From: Qipengyuania vulgaris
GTDB taxonomy: Bacteria; Pseudomonadota; Alphaproteobacteria; Sphingomonadales; Sphingomonadaceae
Reading direction: 5' to 3'
Assembly: GCA_000756795.1 (NCBI GenBank)
Contig: CCSI01000001.1
Location: forward strand, 1 to 64,000
Length of the DNA: 64,000 bases
Positions 1 to 7,728 of the stretch are shown here, piece by piece. The notes below the pieces were generated by a model. The model did not search any database. It worked only from the letters and a program-made list of their open reading frames with translations, and had not been told where the DNA came from. Position 1 is the first letter of the stretch, and each line of letters begins with the position of its first letter. Made by a program: the position numbers and the translations under genes.

Positions 1-19
1 ACCAAAGTATTACTTTGGT
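1..19. repeat. Perfect 9-bp inverted repeat at window edge
   Basis: The arms ACCAAAGTA and TACTTTGGT are separated by one base. The palindrome sits at the very start of the window, so what lies before it is unknown. It could be an operator or a weak hairpin; there is no following T-tract to make it a terminator. Confidence 0.5.
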
Positions 20-50
20 GGGCTCCCGATAAACCCATTCACGATTTCAA

Positions 51-86
51 AAGCCGCTGCCGGGCACACCCGAGCGGCGGCTTTTT
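51..86 (+). terminator. Rho-independent terminator
   Basis: A GC-rich stem (AAGCCGCTGC pairing with GCGGCGGCTT, one G-U pair) is followed directly by TTTTT. It probably ends a transcript that began left of the window. Confidence 0.75.
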
Positions 87-222
87 CGTCTCCGGCCTCC
101 GCGCCCGAGGCACGGCCAAACGACCCGCAGGGTCGCAAGGCCAAGCGGCCGCCCGAGCTTATGCGAGGAAAGCCAAGGCTGCGGACGCAGCCGCCGGCGC
201 CTGAGGCGCCACAAAAAGGTAC

Positions 223-299
<77 letters not shown>

Positions 300-928
300 C
301 CGGTGAAACACTTTCGGTCCCAGCGCCAGACGCTCGGGGCTGTTTGCGTTTTTGAGTACCGTCCATCGTTGCCTCCTCTGTGAATTGCAGCGATCGGTAG
401 AGGTCACCATGCAATTCTAAGCGGCGAAGCACTCGAAAAATTTGAAAGAGCTATCGAAGGCGTGCAGTTTGAACGTGTTCCCGGCACTGCCAACGAATTG
501 TTGAAGCAAATTGTATGAGAGCCACGATTGCAACGCGCCGTAAGTACAATGGCTGCGGATCAAGACTTCCAAGAGATGATACGGTTGGTTCGTGAACGCA
601 AGATAGAGAGGGATGCTACTCGACGAAACAAGAGAGCTTCGGCTCGAGGACTAAAATCGAGTTCGTTTGGAATCCAAGAGAAGGTACCGGAAGAGAGCGG
701 GTATAGTCTCGAGTAGCTTAGAAAGATCCTCGACAATACTGGCCAGGGCGGCGGAGAATAACGGCGCAAGGTTTAGTGTCGCATGTGTCCCAACTGGAGA
801 GTGTCAGTTTTGGAGCCGATAGCAGACTGTGTGCTTTTCCGCTTTCCGGCCGAGATTGCGCTCGTTCAAACAGCGAAACAATGGCGTTGGCCAGCAAAGT
901 GCCCGTGACCGAGCAGTCTAATTGCTAT
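300..928. other. Long spacer with coding-like fragments
   Basis: No convincing gene. Positions 384-518 (+) are open and read like a protein tail (LSGEALEKFERAIEG and VPGTANELLKQIV are recognisable stretches) but have no start codon, so this may be the 3' remnant of a lost gene. Positions 549-716 (+) give a 55-codon, highly charged ORF beginning MAADQDFQEM without a ribosome binding site; I do not recognise it and give it about 0.2. The base composition is more AT-rich than the flanking genes. Confidence 0.4.
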
Positions 929-943
929 TGAGAATTATTCGCA
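929..943. promoter_or_regulatory. Fur box upstream of PepSY/TonB operon
   Basis: TGAGAATTATTCGCA matches the 7-1-7 Fur consensus (TGATAAT-N-ATTATCA) at 11 of 14 positions. It lies 36 bases before the ATG of the PepSY gene, where Fur with iron would block RNA polymerase. The operon content (siderophore receptor) fits iron repression. Confidence 0.65.
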
Positions 944-979
944 TTGACGCGAATCCCATAGCTATGTAGCTGGGCTCGC

Positions 980-2137
980 ATGTCCCGAAACGCCATTCGA
1001 AATTGGTACCTCATTCATAAGTGGAGCAGCCTGATTCCGACGGTGTTCCTGCTGATGCTGTGCGTGACGGGCTTGCCGCTCATCTTTCACGACGAAATCG
1101 ATGCAGCGATGGGCTCGGATGCCGAAACGGCATTGTCGGGCACAGCTTCTGCCGAAGGCGGGCTTCCCCTCGACGTCATGCTCGACCGAGCGCTTGCCGA
1201 AAGGCCGGGCGAAGTGCCGTTGTTCATGGCCTTCAGCCAGGACAGCCCCTTGCTGACCGTGACTACAGGCCCGACGCCCGACGCTGCGGGCGAGGATATG
1301 ACGCTGCTTTTCCTCGACCGCACGACCGGCGCGTCACTGGGTCCCGCGCCCGGCAATGCGCTTATGGACTTTCTGCTCCAGCTGCACACCGACATGTTCC
1401 TCGGCCTCCCCGGCATGTTGTTCCTGGGAGCGATGGGCATATTGCTGGTGATCGCGCTCATCTCCGGCGTCGTGCTTTACGCCCCGTTCATGCGCAAGCT
1501 GCCGTTCGGTACTGTCAGGAAAGGTCGCAGCAAGCGCCTTCGCCGACTGGACCAGCACAATTTCCTCGGCATCGTGGGGCTGGCCTGGATGCTCGTGATT
1601 GCCCTTACCGGCGCAATCAATGCCTTTGCCGATCCCCTTACCGAGAACTGGCGCGATGGCGAGATTGCCCGCATGACCGACGCCTATGCAGGAACTCCTG
1701 CACTGGCACCTGCAGACTACGGCTCGATCGATCAGGCGATGTCGGCAGCCCAGCAGGCCCTTCCCGGCCGCAGCCCCCAGTTCATCGGCTTCCCAGGCGG
1801 AGCCTGGTCGTCGGGCCATCACTACGCGATATTTTTCCAGGGCGATCGCCCGGTAACGCAGCATCTTTTGACACCGGCACTCGTCGACGCGGCGACTGGC
1901 GAACTGACCGATGCTCGCACCATGCCGGTAATCAACCAGGCGCTGATGATGTCGAAACCGTTGCACTTCGGCGATTACGGCGGCCTTCCGCTCAAGCTGA
2001 TCTGGGCTGTCCTGACCCTCGCGACGATCTGGGTCTTGTGGACCGGCATCATGCTCTGGCTTCGCCGCAGGCCGGGTGAAGTCGAGCGCCGCATCGAGGA
2101 AATACGAAGCGGCGCAGCTGCAAGGGCTTTGTCATGA
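980..2137 (+). CDS. PepSY-associated transmembrane protein (iron uptake operon)
   Basis: A 385-aa inner-membrane protein. An N-terminal membrane helix (about residues 15-33, with the HKWSSLIP lead typical of PepSY_TM proteins) is followed by a periplasmic domain, a second helix near 150-170, another near 195-215 after the conserved RRLDQHNFLGI stretch, and a last helix near 335-360 ahead of an Arg-rich tail. Family members next to siderophore receptors are thought to be inner-membrane partners in iron uptake or ferric reduction; the exact reaction is not established. It overlaps the next gene by ATGA and lies just downstream of a Fur box. Confidence 0.85.
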   Translation: MSRNAIRNWYLIHKWSSLIPTVFLLMLCVTGLPLIFHDEIDAAMGSDAETALSGTASAEGGLPLDVMLDRALAERPGEVPLFMAFSQDSPLLTVTTGPTPDAAGEDMTLLFLDRTTGASLGPAPGNALMDFLLQLHTDMFLGLPGMLFLGAMGILLVIALISGVVLYAPFMRKLPFGTVRKGRSKRLRRLDQHNFLGIVGLAWMLVIALTGAINAFADPLTENWRDGEIARMTDAYAGTPALAPADYGSIDQAMSAAQQALPGRSPQFIGFPGGAWSSGHHYAIFFQGDRPVTQHLLTPALVDAATGELTDARTMPVINQALMMSKPLHFGDYGGLPLKLIWAVLTLATIWVLWTGIMLWLRRRPGEVERRIEEIRSGAAARALS

Positions 2138-2319
2138 AAAAGCAAGGCAGACGCCGGCGCACCATCTTCGCTGTTCCGGCCGCGATTGGCGCAGCCTGCC
2201 TGATGGGGCTCTTCCTCGGTCTGACGGGTGATGGCCTTGGCGACCTTCTCGCGTGGCTGCTGGTCGGCCTCGCTCCTCTCACGATTGCCGCAGTGCTCCT
2301 GCGCCGCTCTCCGAATTAA
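2134..2319 (+). CDS. Small two-helix membrane protein
   Basis: A 61-aa protein with a basic start (KKQGRRRR) and two hydrophobic segments (about residues 11-30 and 34-54). It starts within the stop of the PepSY gene (ATGA overlap), which implies translational coupling, and is followed after 30 bases by the TonB receptor. I do not recognise a named family. Its position between an inner-membrane PepSY protein and an outer-membrane receptor suggests an accessory role in the same uptake system. Confidence 0.7.
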   Translation: MKKQGRRRRTIFAVPAAIGAACLMGLFLGLTGDGLGDLLAWLLVGLAPLTIAAVLLRRSPN

Positions 2320-2349
2320 TCGCGACCCTATTCACGAAAGACGATCGCA

Positions 2350-4464
2350 ATGAACCGCTTTTCCCAGATCTCCATCTTCGCTCTCGGCATTTCGCTCGCC
2401 ACTTCGACACAGGCGCAGGAGCAGCAAGCGGACGACGTGATCGTCGTGACCGCACAGCGTAACAACGAAACCGAGGTCGTTAATGGTGGCAGCGCCGGTG
2501 TGCTCGGCGACAAGCCGGCAGAGGACCTGCCCTTCGCAATCCGTTCCTACGACGAAAGCCTGATCCTCAATCAGCAACCTCGCTCGTTGGGCGATGTACT
2601 TGAAAATGACCCGACAATTCGGACCACTTACGGCTTCGGCAACGCCTCCGAGCAGTTCGTGATGCGCGGCTTCACCCTGTTCGGCGACGATGTGGGTCTC
2701 AACGGCCTTTACGGGATCACTCCGCGCCAGTTGGTCGCACCAGAATTGTTTGAAAGCGTTCAGGTCCTCAACGGTGCCAGTGCCTTCCTGAACGGTGCAG
2801 CACCGGGCGGCTCTGGACTTGGCGGAAGCGTCAATCTGCAGCTCAAGCGGGCCGGAGACACGGACCTCAATCGCGTAACCGTTTCAGCCAGCGAGAATGC
2901 CCACTTCGGCGGCAGCTTCGATGTCGCACGCCGCTTTGGCCAGTATGGCGAATGGGGCGTTCGCCTGAACGCAGCCTATCGTGACGGCGAAACTTCGATC
3001 GACCGTGAAGACCGCCGCACTCAGGTCGTGGGCGGTGCGATCGACTATGACAGTGGCCCTCTTCGGGCAGCTCTCGACCTGGCGTTCCAGAATGTCCGGA
3101 TCGATGCCTTGCGGCCCAAGGTCAACGTCGGTAGCGCAACCATCCCCGCCGTTCCCGATGGCGATGCGAACTATGCGCAGGATTTCACCGACACCGAAAT
3201 GCGCGATGTTTTCGGCACGCTGGGCGTAGAATACGATCTCGCCGAGAATGCATTGGCATATTTCAGGGCCGGCGCGCGGGACGGGCGCGAGGAAGGTATT
3301 TACGGCGGCATCACCGTTCTTGATGCCGCCAGCGGTGCTGCCAGCGGCACGGCGCTGTTCGTCCCGCGGACCGACAACAACGAAGCGCTCGAAGCTGGTA
3401 TCCGCGCGAAGCTGGGCGAAGCGATCACCCACGAGTTCAATTTCGGCGGCAATGCCAGCTGGCAGGTGAATCGCAACGCCTACGACTTTCGTTACGGGCC
3501 GGGTTTTGCCGGCTACGCGACCAATATCTTCGACACTCCCCAAGTGGACCTGCCGTCTTCGACGCTCGTCGGCGGCGACTTGGATGATCCATTCCCGATC
3601 GCGCGGACGCGACTGTGGAGCGCTTTCGCATCCGATACTATCGGGATAATCGAAGGCCGTTTGCAGGTCACGGCGGGCCTGCGCCTGCAATCCATCAGTG
3701 TGAAGAGCTACAGCTATTTCGGCGGCGAGCTGACGACCGAATACGACAAAAGCGCCGTCACGCCTGTGATCGGCGTGGTGCTGAAGCCCTTCGACGGTCT
3801 GTCGCTATACGGCAACCGGATCGAGGCGCTCCAGCAAGGTCCGACAGCACCGCTCGACCCGGCGCTCGTGAGCAATCCGGGAGAGGTCCTCGCACCTCGC
3901 AAGTCGCTGCAATACGAAGTTGGCGGCAAGCTCGCACTTGGCAGCGTCTTCGTCGGTTTGGGCGCCTATCGCCTCAAACGCCCCGGCGAGGGCGTACTGG
4001 CCGATGGAAGCTTTGGTTACCTTGGAGATCAGCGCCACCAAGGCCTCGAGTTCACGGTCAACGGCGACCTGACCCCCAGCTTGAGGCTGATCGGCGGCGC
4101 AGCTCTTACCGATGCGGAGCTCGACAGCGGCAACAACGTGCCTGGCGTTCCTCAATATACCGCCAATGCAGACATAGAGTGGGACCTTGGCTTTGTGCCG
4201 GGCGTGACGTTCACGGCGCGCGCCGTGCACACCGGTCCGCAGTGGGTCGATGCCGCCAACACGCTCGAACTCGACAGCTGGACGCGTATCGACCTCGGTG
4301 CGCGCTACGTTTTCGCGGCGGGCGACACGCCGGTCACGCTCCGCATCTCGGCCGACAACATAACGAACGAAAAATACTGGGCCAGCGCGTTCGACTCCTT
4401 TTCGGCCGCACTGCTTCAAGGGACCCCACGTACGATTAAGGCCAGCATCTCAGCCGATTTCTGA
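2350..4464 (+). CDS. TonB-dependent siderophore receptor
   Basis: A 704-aa outer-membrane receptor. There is a signal peptide (cleavage after about residue 22, ...TSTQA), then a TonB-box-like segment (DDVIVVTAQR), a plug domain with the siderophore-receptor signature around residues 60-150 (RSLGDVLENDP, FVMRGF, GSGLGGSVNL), and a 22-strand-type barrel to the C-terminal Phe. The plug resembles the FhuA/FecA class without the extra N-terminal signalling domain. It imports ferric chelates using TonB energy; the ligand cannot be read from sequence. It is the last gene of the Fur-box operon. Confidence 0.92.
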   Translation: MNRFSQISIFALGISLATSTQAQEQQADDVIVVTAQRNNETEVVNGGSAGVLGDKPAEDLPFAIRSYDESLILNQQPRSLGDVLENDPTIRTTYGFGNASEQFVMRGFTLFGDDVGLNGLYGITPRQLVAPELFESVQVLNGASAFLNGAAPGGSGLGGSVNLQLKRAGDTDLNRVTVSASENAHFGGSFDVARRFGQYGEWGVRLNAAYRDGETSIDREDRRTQVVGGAIDYDSGPLRAALDLAFQNVRIDALRPKVNVGSATIPAVPDGDANYAQDFTDTEMRDVFGTLGVEYDLAENALAYFRAGARDGREEGIYGGITVLDAASGAASGTALFVPRTDNNEALEAGIRAKLGEAITHEFNFGGNASWQVNRNAYDFRYGPGFAGYATNIFDTPQVDLPSSTLVGGDLDDPFPIARTRLWSAFASDTIGIIEGRLQVTAGLRLQSISVKSYSYFGGELTTEYDKSAVTPVIGVVLKPFDGLSLYGNRIEALQQGPTAPLDPALVSNPGEVLAPRKSLQYEVGGKLALGSVFVGLGAYRLKRPGEGVLADGSFGYLGDQRHQGLEFTVNGDLTPSLRLIGGAALTDAELDSGNNVPGVPQYTANADIEWDLGFVPGVTFTARAVHTGPQWVDAANTLELDSWTRIDLGARYVFAAGDTPVTLRISADNITNEKYWASAFDSFSAALLQGTPRTIKASISADF

Positions 4465-4465
4465 A

Positions 4466-4555
4466 TTGGGCAGCTTAGAGGCCGGTAGCTGACTATCCGG
4501 TAATGGCGGCTAAGGCGCGTAAAACAGACACAAAGTTAGCGACCCGATAGCAGGG
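4466..4555. repeat. Degenerate copy of the 86-bp intergenic repeat
   Basis: The spacer after the receptor shares GGTAGCTGACTATCC and GGTAATGGCGG with the copy at 13901, and on the other strand reads GCTATCGGGTCGCTAAC, matching the left end of the copies at 17296 and 19236. It is poorly preserved and its ends are uncertain. Confidence 0.4.
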
Positions 4556-4556
4556 T

Positions 4557-5456
4557 TCAGAATGTTAGTTTGCCGACTTCTTCTCTGATCAAACCAGCCA
4601 GCTTTTCGATCCGCGGCGAGCGGGTCTTCCGCTTCAGCGCGATCATATGAAGTTGGACAACGCTGGGTTTAGGAAATGGCGCGATCGACAGTTTTTCGCG
4701 CCCCGGAAAGGCCAGGACGCCGCTGCGTGGCAGGATCGCATAGGCCAGTCCCTGCGCAACCGCCGCGGGTATCTGTCCGATCTGGTTGACGAAGCTGCGC
4801 ACGCGCAATTGTTCCGCACCACGGTAATCTTCGGCGAAGTTTGCTCCGAGAACTGCATCGGCATAGGTTGCCCCGTCGGGGTGCTGTACGAGGCCGAGCG
4901 ATTGCAGGTCCTCGAATTCGGGCACGCGTCCATCCCATTCGAGCGGCAGGACCAGATCGAGAGGTTCCGGTCCCAGATGCTCGCTTGTCAGACGGGGATG
5001 GCGCACCGCATCCCCCATTATTCCGAGATCAAAGGTCCCCGCGAGAACACCGGACACGATGCTCTCTTCGGGCGCCGCCGTAAGAAGCGCGGAAATTTCC
5101 GGGGCCTCGGCCATCCAGGCAATCAAGCTAGGATAGAGCAACATCGCGAAACTGCCTGAACAGGCCACGCTGATCACACCGCGATCCTCACCCTCGTCCT
5201 CCAAGCTATCGAGAAACTCGCGTTCCTCGCGCCAACGTGCGCGCGCCATCGCAAGGGTCTTCTCGCCGGCATCGGTGAGGACGAAACCCGGCGTATCCCG
5301 CTCTATCAGCGATTTGCCCAGGTGCTGTTCCAACTTGGCGATGTGCTGGGACATCCCGGGCTGGGTCATGTTGAGCCGCTCGGCTGCGCGCGTGAAGTGG
5401 CCCTCCTCACAAAGGACGGTGAAGGATCTCAGCCAATGCGAATTGAGCTCTGCCAT
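4557..5456 (-). CDS. LysR-family transcriptional regulator
   Basis: A 299-aa LysR regulator. The N-terminal winged helix is typical (HWLRSFTVLCEEGHFTRAA then LNMTQPGMSQHIAKLE, residues 7-44) and is followed by a linker helix and a periplasmic-binding-protein-like effector domain (about 90-290). It is divergent from the VOC gene, the usual arrangement for a LysR activator and its target. A dyad ATAAC-N5-GTTAT overlaps its own start codon, so autorepression is likely. The effector is unknown; the neighbour suggests an aldehyde or aromatic compound. Confidence 0.9.
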   Translation of the reverse strand: MAELNSHWLRSFTVLCEEGHFTRAAERLNMTQPGMSQHIAKLEQHLGKSLIERDTPGFVLTDAGEKTLAMARARWREEREFLDSLEDEGEDRGVISVACSGSFAMLLYPSLIAWMAEAPEISALLTAAPEESIVSGVLAGTFDLGIMGDAVRHPRLTSEHLGPEPLDLVLPLEWDGRVPEFEDLQSLGLVQHPDGATYADAVLGANFAEDYRGAEQLRVRSFVNQIGQIPAAVAQGLAYAILPRSGVLAFPGREKLSIAPFPKPSVVQLHMIALKRKTRSPRIEKLAGLIREEVGKLTF

Positions 5457-5469
5457 AACTCAGTGTTAT
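5455..5469. promoter_or_regulatory. LysR-type operator in the divergent promoter
   Basis: ATAAC-N5-GTTAT is an interrupted dyad with the T-N11-A layout of LysR sites. It covers the start codon of the LysR gene and lies 81 bases before the VOC start, so bound regulator could block its own expression. Confidence 0.5.
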
Positions 5470-5549
5470 TATGCTCATGCTAAATGATAATTTCAAATTG
5501 TTGTGCGGAAGGTCGATATCGCCGGTGTCAGACTGTGAAAGGATGAACC

Positions 5550-6047
5550 ATGAACGTATCGCCCAAGACCTTCTCGCATATTGGTCTCTCGGTCCCCGAC
5601 CTCGATGCCGCAGTCAAATTCTACACCGAAGTACTCGGCCTTTACACCATCATGGAACCAACCGAGGTGTTCGAGGACGAAAGCCCGATCGGCATCATGT
5701 GCACCGACGTATTCGGTCCGAACTGGGAGTCGCTTAAGATCGCCCACCTCGCCACCGCTGACCGCGTTGGCATCGAGATTTTCGAATTTCCCGAGAACTA
5801 CGCCCCTGAGGATAATCTCGACCACAAGCGCCACGGGACCTTTCACTTCTGTGTACAGGACCCGGATGTCGAAGGCCTCGTCGAGAAGATCGTCGCCGCG
5901 GGCGGCAAGCAGCGCATGCCGATCCGCGAATACTACCCTGGCCAGAAGCCCTATCGCATGTGCTACGTCGAAGACCCGTTCGGCATCGTATTCGAGGTCT
6001 ACAGCCACAGCTACGAGCTGACCTACTCAGAAGGCGCCTACTCGTAA
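5550..6047 (+). CDS. VOC / glyoxalase-superfamily protein
   Basis: A 165-aa metalloprotein of the vicinal oxygen chelate fold with two beta-alpha-beta-beta-beta modules. The expected ligand positions are visible: His10 (FSHIGLSVPD), Glu79 (EIFEF), His99 (TFHFCV) and Glu149 (GIVFEV), so metal binding is probably intact. Family members isomerise or cleave hemithioacetals and aromatic diols; the substrate here is unknown. It is longer than minimal glyoxalase I of about 135 aa. It is transcribed away from the LysR gene, its likely regulator, and a strong hairpin follows the stop. Confidence 0.82.
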   Translation: MNVSPKTFSHIGLSVPDLDAAVKFYTEVLGLYTIMEPTEVFEDESPIGIMCTDVFGPNWESLKIAHLATADRVGIEIFEFPENYAPEDNLDHKRHGTFHFCVQDPDVEGLVEKIVAAGGKQRMPIREYYPGQKPYRMCYVEDPFGIVFEVYSHSYELTYSEGAYS

Positions 6048-6055
6048 TCTCGGGC

Positions 6056-6088
6056 CTTGAGCGGGAGGTGTCGTACCTCTCGCTCAAG
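6056..6088 (+). terminator. Strong hairpin after VOC gene
   Basis: CTTGAGCGGGAGG and CCTCTCGCTCAAG form a 13-bp stem (one G-U pair) with a 7-base loop, directly after the VOC stop and facing the convergent DJ-1 gene. There is no T-tract, so it may be a mRNA 3'-end stabiliser rather than an intrinsic terminator. Confidence 0.55.
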
Positions 6089-6161
6089 CTGCCATTCCGT
6101 TTAACGGTGTTCCGTAGTGCGACAGGAGTAGACAGGCACGTCACGCGCGTACCTGCACAAT

Positions 6162-6848
6162 TCACTCTTGGGCGGCGAGCGTTTCGAGCAGCTTTTCGGC
6201 GGCCGGCTCGCTGGACGGCGGGTTCTGGCCGGTGATCAGCAGGCCATCCTGCACGACATAGGGTTCAAATACGCCGTCCTTCGAAAACTCGCCGCCCTGC
6301 TCCTTCAGCACATCCTCGAGCAGGAAGGGCACTACGTCGGTCAGGCCAACCGCTTCCTCTTCCTCGTTCGTGAAACCGGTTACCTTGCGGCCCTTGACGA
6401 TAGGCTCGCCTTCCGGCGAGGTCACGTTCTTGAGCACGGCGGGCGCATGGCAGACGAGCGCCACCGGCTTGCCCGCCGAGAGCGCACCTTCGATGGTGGC
6501 CTTGGAATCCGCGCTTTCGGCCAGGTCCCACAGGGGCCCGTGGCCGCCGGGATAGAAAACCCCGTCGAATTCGGAGACGTCTACTTCGGCGAGCTTCTGC
6601 GTCGATGCGAGGTGAGCTTGGGCTTCCTCGTCGGTCTTGAAGCGCTTGGTCGCATCGGTCTGGGCATCGGGCTCGTCCGACTTGGGATCAAGCGGTGGCT
6701 GGCCCCCGGCCGGGCTCGCCAGGGTAATATCATGGCCGGCATCCTTGAGGACGTAATAGGGCGCAGCAAACTCCTCAAGCCAGAAGCCTGTCTTCTTGCC
6801 AGTATCGCCCAGTTCGTCGTGGCTGGTGAGTACGATGAGGATTTTCAT
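6162..6848 (-). CDS. DJ-1/PfpI family protein, Hsp31-like glyoxalase
   Basis: A 228-aa protein of the DJ-1 superfamily. It has the Glu of the active site near residues 25-26 (FWLEEFAAPY), the YPGGHGPLWDL stretch (about 99-109) and the nucleophile elbow with Cys133-His134 (ALVCHAPA). This layout, and FTNEEEEAVG in place of a small-protein loop, matches the Hsp31-like clade whose members are glutathione-independent glyoxalases or protein deglycases. Length is normal for that clade. It converges on the VOC gene, so two different glyoxalase-type enzymes stand side by side. Its own promoter lies in the 250-base spacer shared with the TetR gene. Confidence 0.85.
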   Translation of the reverse strand: MKILIVLTSHDELGDTGKKTGFWLEEFAAPYYVLKDAGHDITLASPAGGQPPLDPKSDEPDAQTDATKRFKTDEEAQAHLASTQKLAEVDVSEFDGVFYPGGHGPLWDLAESADSKATIEGALSAGKPVALVCHAPAVLKNVTSPEGEPIVKGRKVTGFTNEEEEAVGLTDVVPFLLEDVLKEQGGEFSKDGVFEPYVVQDGLLITGQNPPSSEPAAEKLLETLAAQE

Positions 6849-7035
6849 GCGCTTAGTCCTTTTATCTTGGTGGAGGGTGCCAACAGCTTTGGTCGCCTCT
6901 TCGCAATTGGAACACGCGAGCAGTGTTTCGGTTTCGATCCGCGATTTTCCAGGTCTGCGGAACCGATCGCTACAGAATACATACCCTTGACAGATGGGTC
7001 GCTCCGCTTGGGGAAAGGACGCGCTCTTGCCTATT

Positions 7036-7055
7036 TATTCAACATCCATTGAATA
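7036..7055. promoter_or_regulatory. TetR operator upstream of efflux operon
   Basis: TATTCAA-CATCCA-TTGAATA is a perfect 7-bp-arm palindrome, 43 bases before the tetR start codon. Size and place are typical of a TetR-family operator controlling its own operon. It may also affect the divergent DJ-1 gene. Confidence 0.65.
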
Positions 7056-7098
7056 TTAGACCGCCGGGCCTTATGTTGCGCTGCACAAGGAACAACGC

Positions 7099-7728
7099 AT
7101 GACCGAGCGACGCGGACGAGGCCGCCCCAAGGAAAACGACACCGATACCAGCGCGGCGATCTCGCAAGCCGCGCTGCGGCGCTTTGCTGCACAAGGTTTC
7201 GAGGCGACTTCGCTGCGCGAGATTGCCGGCGATGCCGGGGTCGACGTTGCGCTGATTTCCTATCGCTTCGGCGGAAAGTTCGGCTTGTGGAAGGATATCG
7301 TTTCCCGCGCGGGAACAGGCCTGCACGAGGCTCTCGAACGTGCTCTTGGCGAAAATGACGGAGCTAACTCGCAGCATCGGCTCGAGCATTCGGCCCGCGC
7401 CTTCCTCGCCTACCTGCTCGATCGACCCGAGGTCCCACGCCTTCTTCTGCGCGACATCACGATCGATAATGATCGGTCGCAATGGCTACTGGAGACGCTG
7501 TCGCTACCGCTTCACCGGCATTTCATAGAGATCGCGCAAGCCAATGCGGACGAGCGGGGCGAAGCCTCGGCGCATCTCGAGTTCCGGGTGGCGAATTTCA
7601 TCTATTCCGCCGCCAGCACAGTCGCCCGGCGCGAACGCCTCGCCAAGCTGGTCGGCGGCTTGGAAGACGATGCGCAATTCGCTGCCGCCCTGGAAGAAGT
7701 GCTCGTCGAGGGAGCGCTCACCTCGTGA
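7099..7728 (+). CDS. TetR-family repressor of the efflux operon
   Basis: A 209-aa regulator. After a basic arm (RRGRGRPK) comes a TetR helix-turn-helix at about residues 20-60 (ALRRFAAQGFEATSLREIA, then ALISYRFGGKFGLW), followed by a helical ligand-binding and dimerisation domain with a family-typical C-terminal domain. An AAGGA ribosome binding site precedes the ATG. Its stop codon overlaps the GTG of the MFS gene, so regulator and pump form one transcript; the palindrome at 7036 is the likely operator. The inducer is presumably a pump substrate. Confidence 0.9.
   Translation: MTERRGRGRPKENDTDTSAAISQAALRRFAAQGFEATSLREIAGDAGVDVALISYRFGGKFGLWKDIVSRAGTGLHEALERALGENDGANSQHRLEHSARAFLAYLLDRPEVPRLLLRDITIDNDRSQWLLETLSLPLHRHFIEIAQANADERGEASAHLEFRVANFIYSAASTVARRERLAKLVGGLEDDAQFAAALEEVLVEGALTS

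Noticed and set aside
7482-7724. Upstream extension of the MFS ORF
   Set aside because: It overlaps tetR in another frame; the GTG at the tetR stop gives normal family length and coupling.
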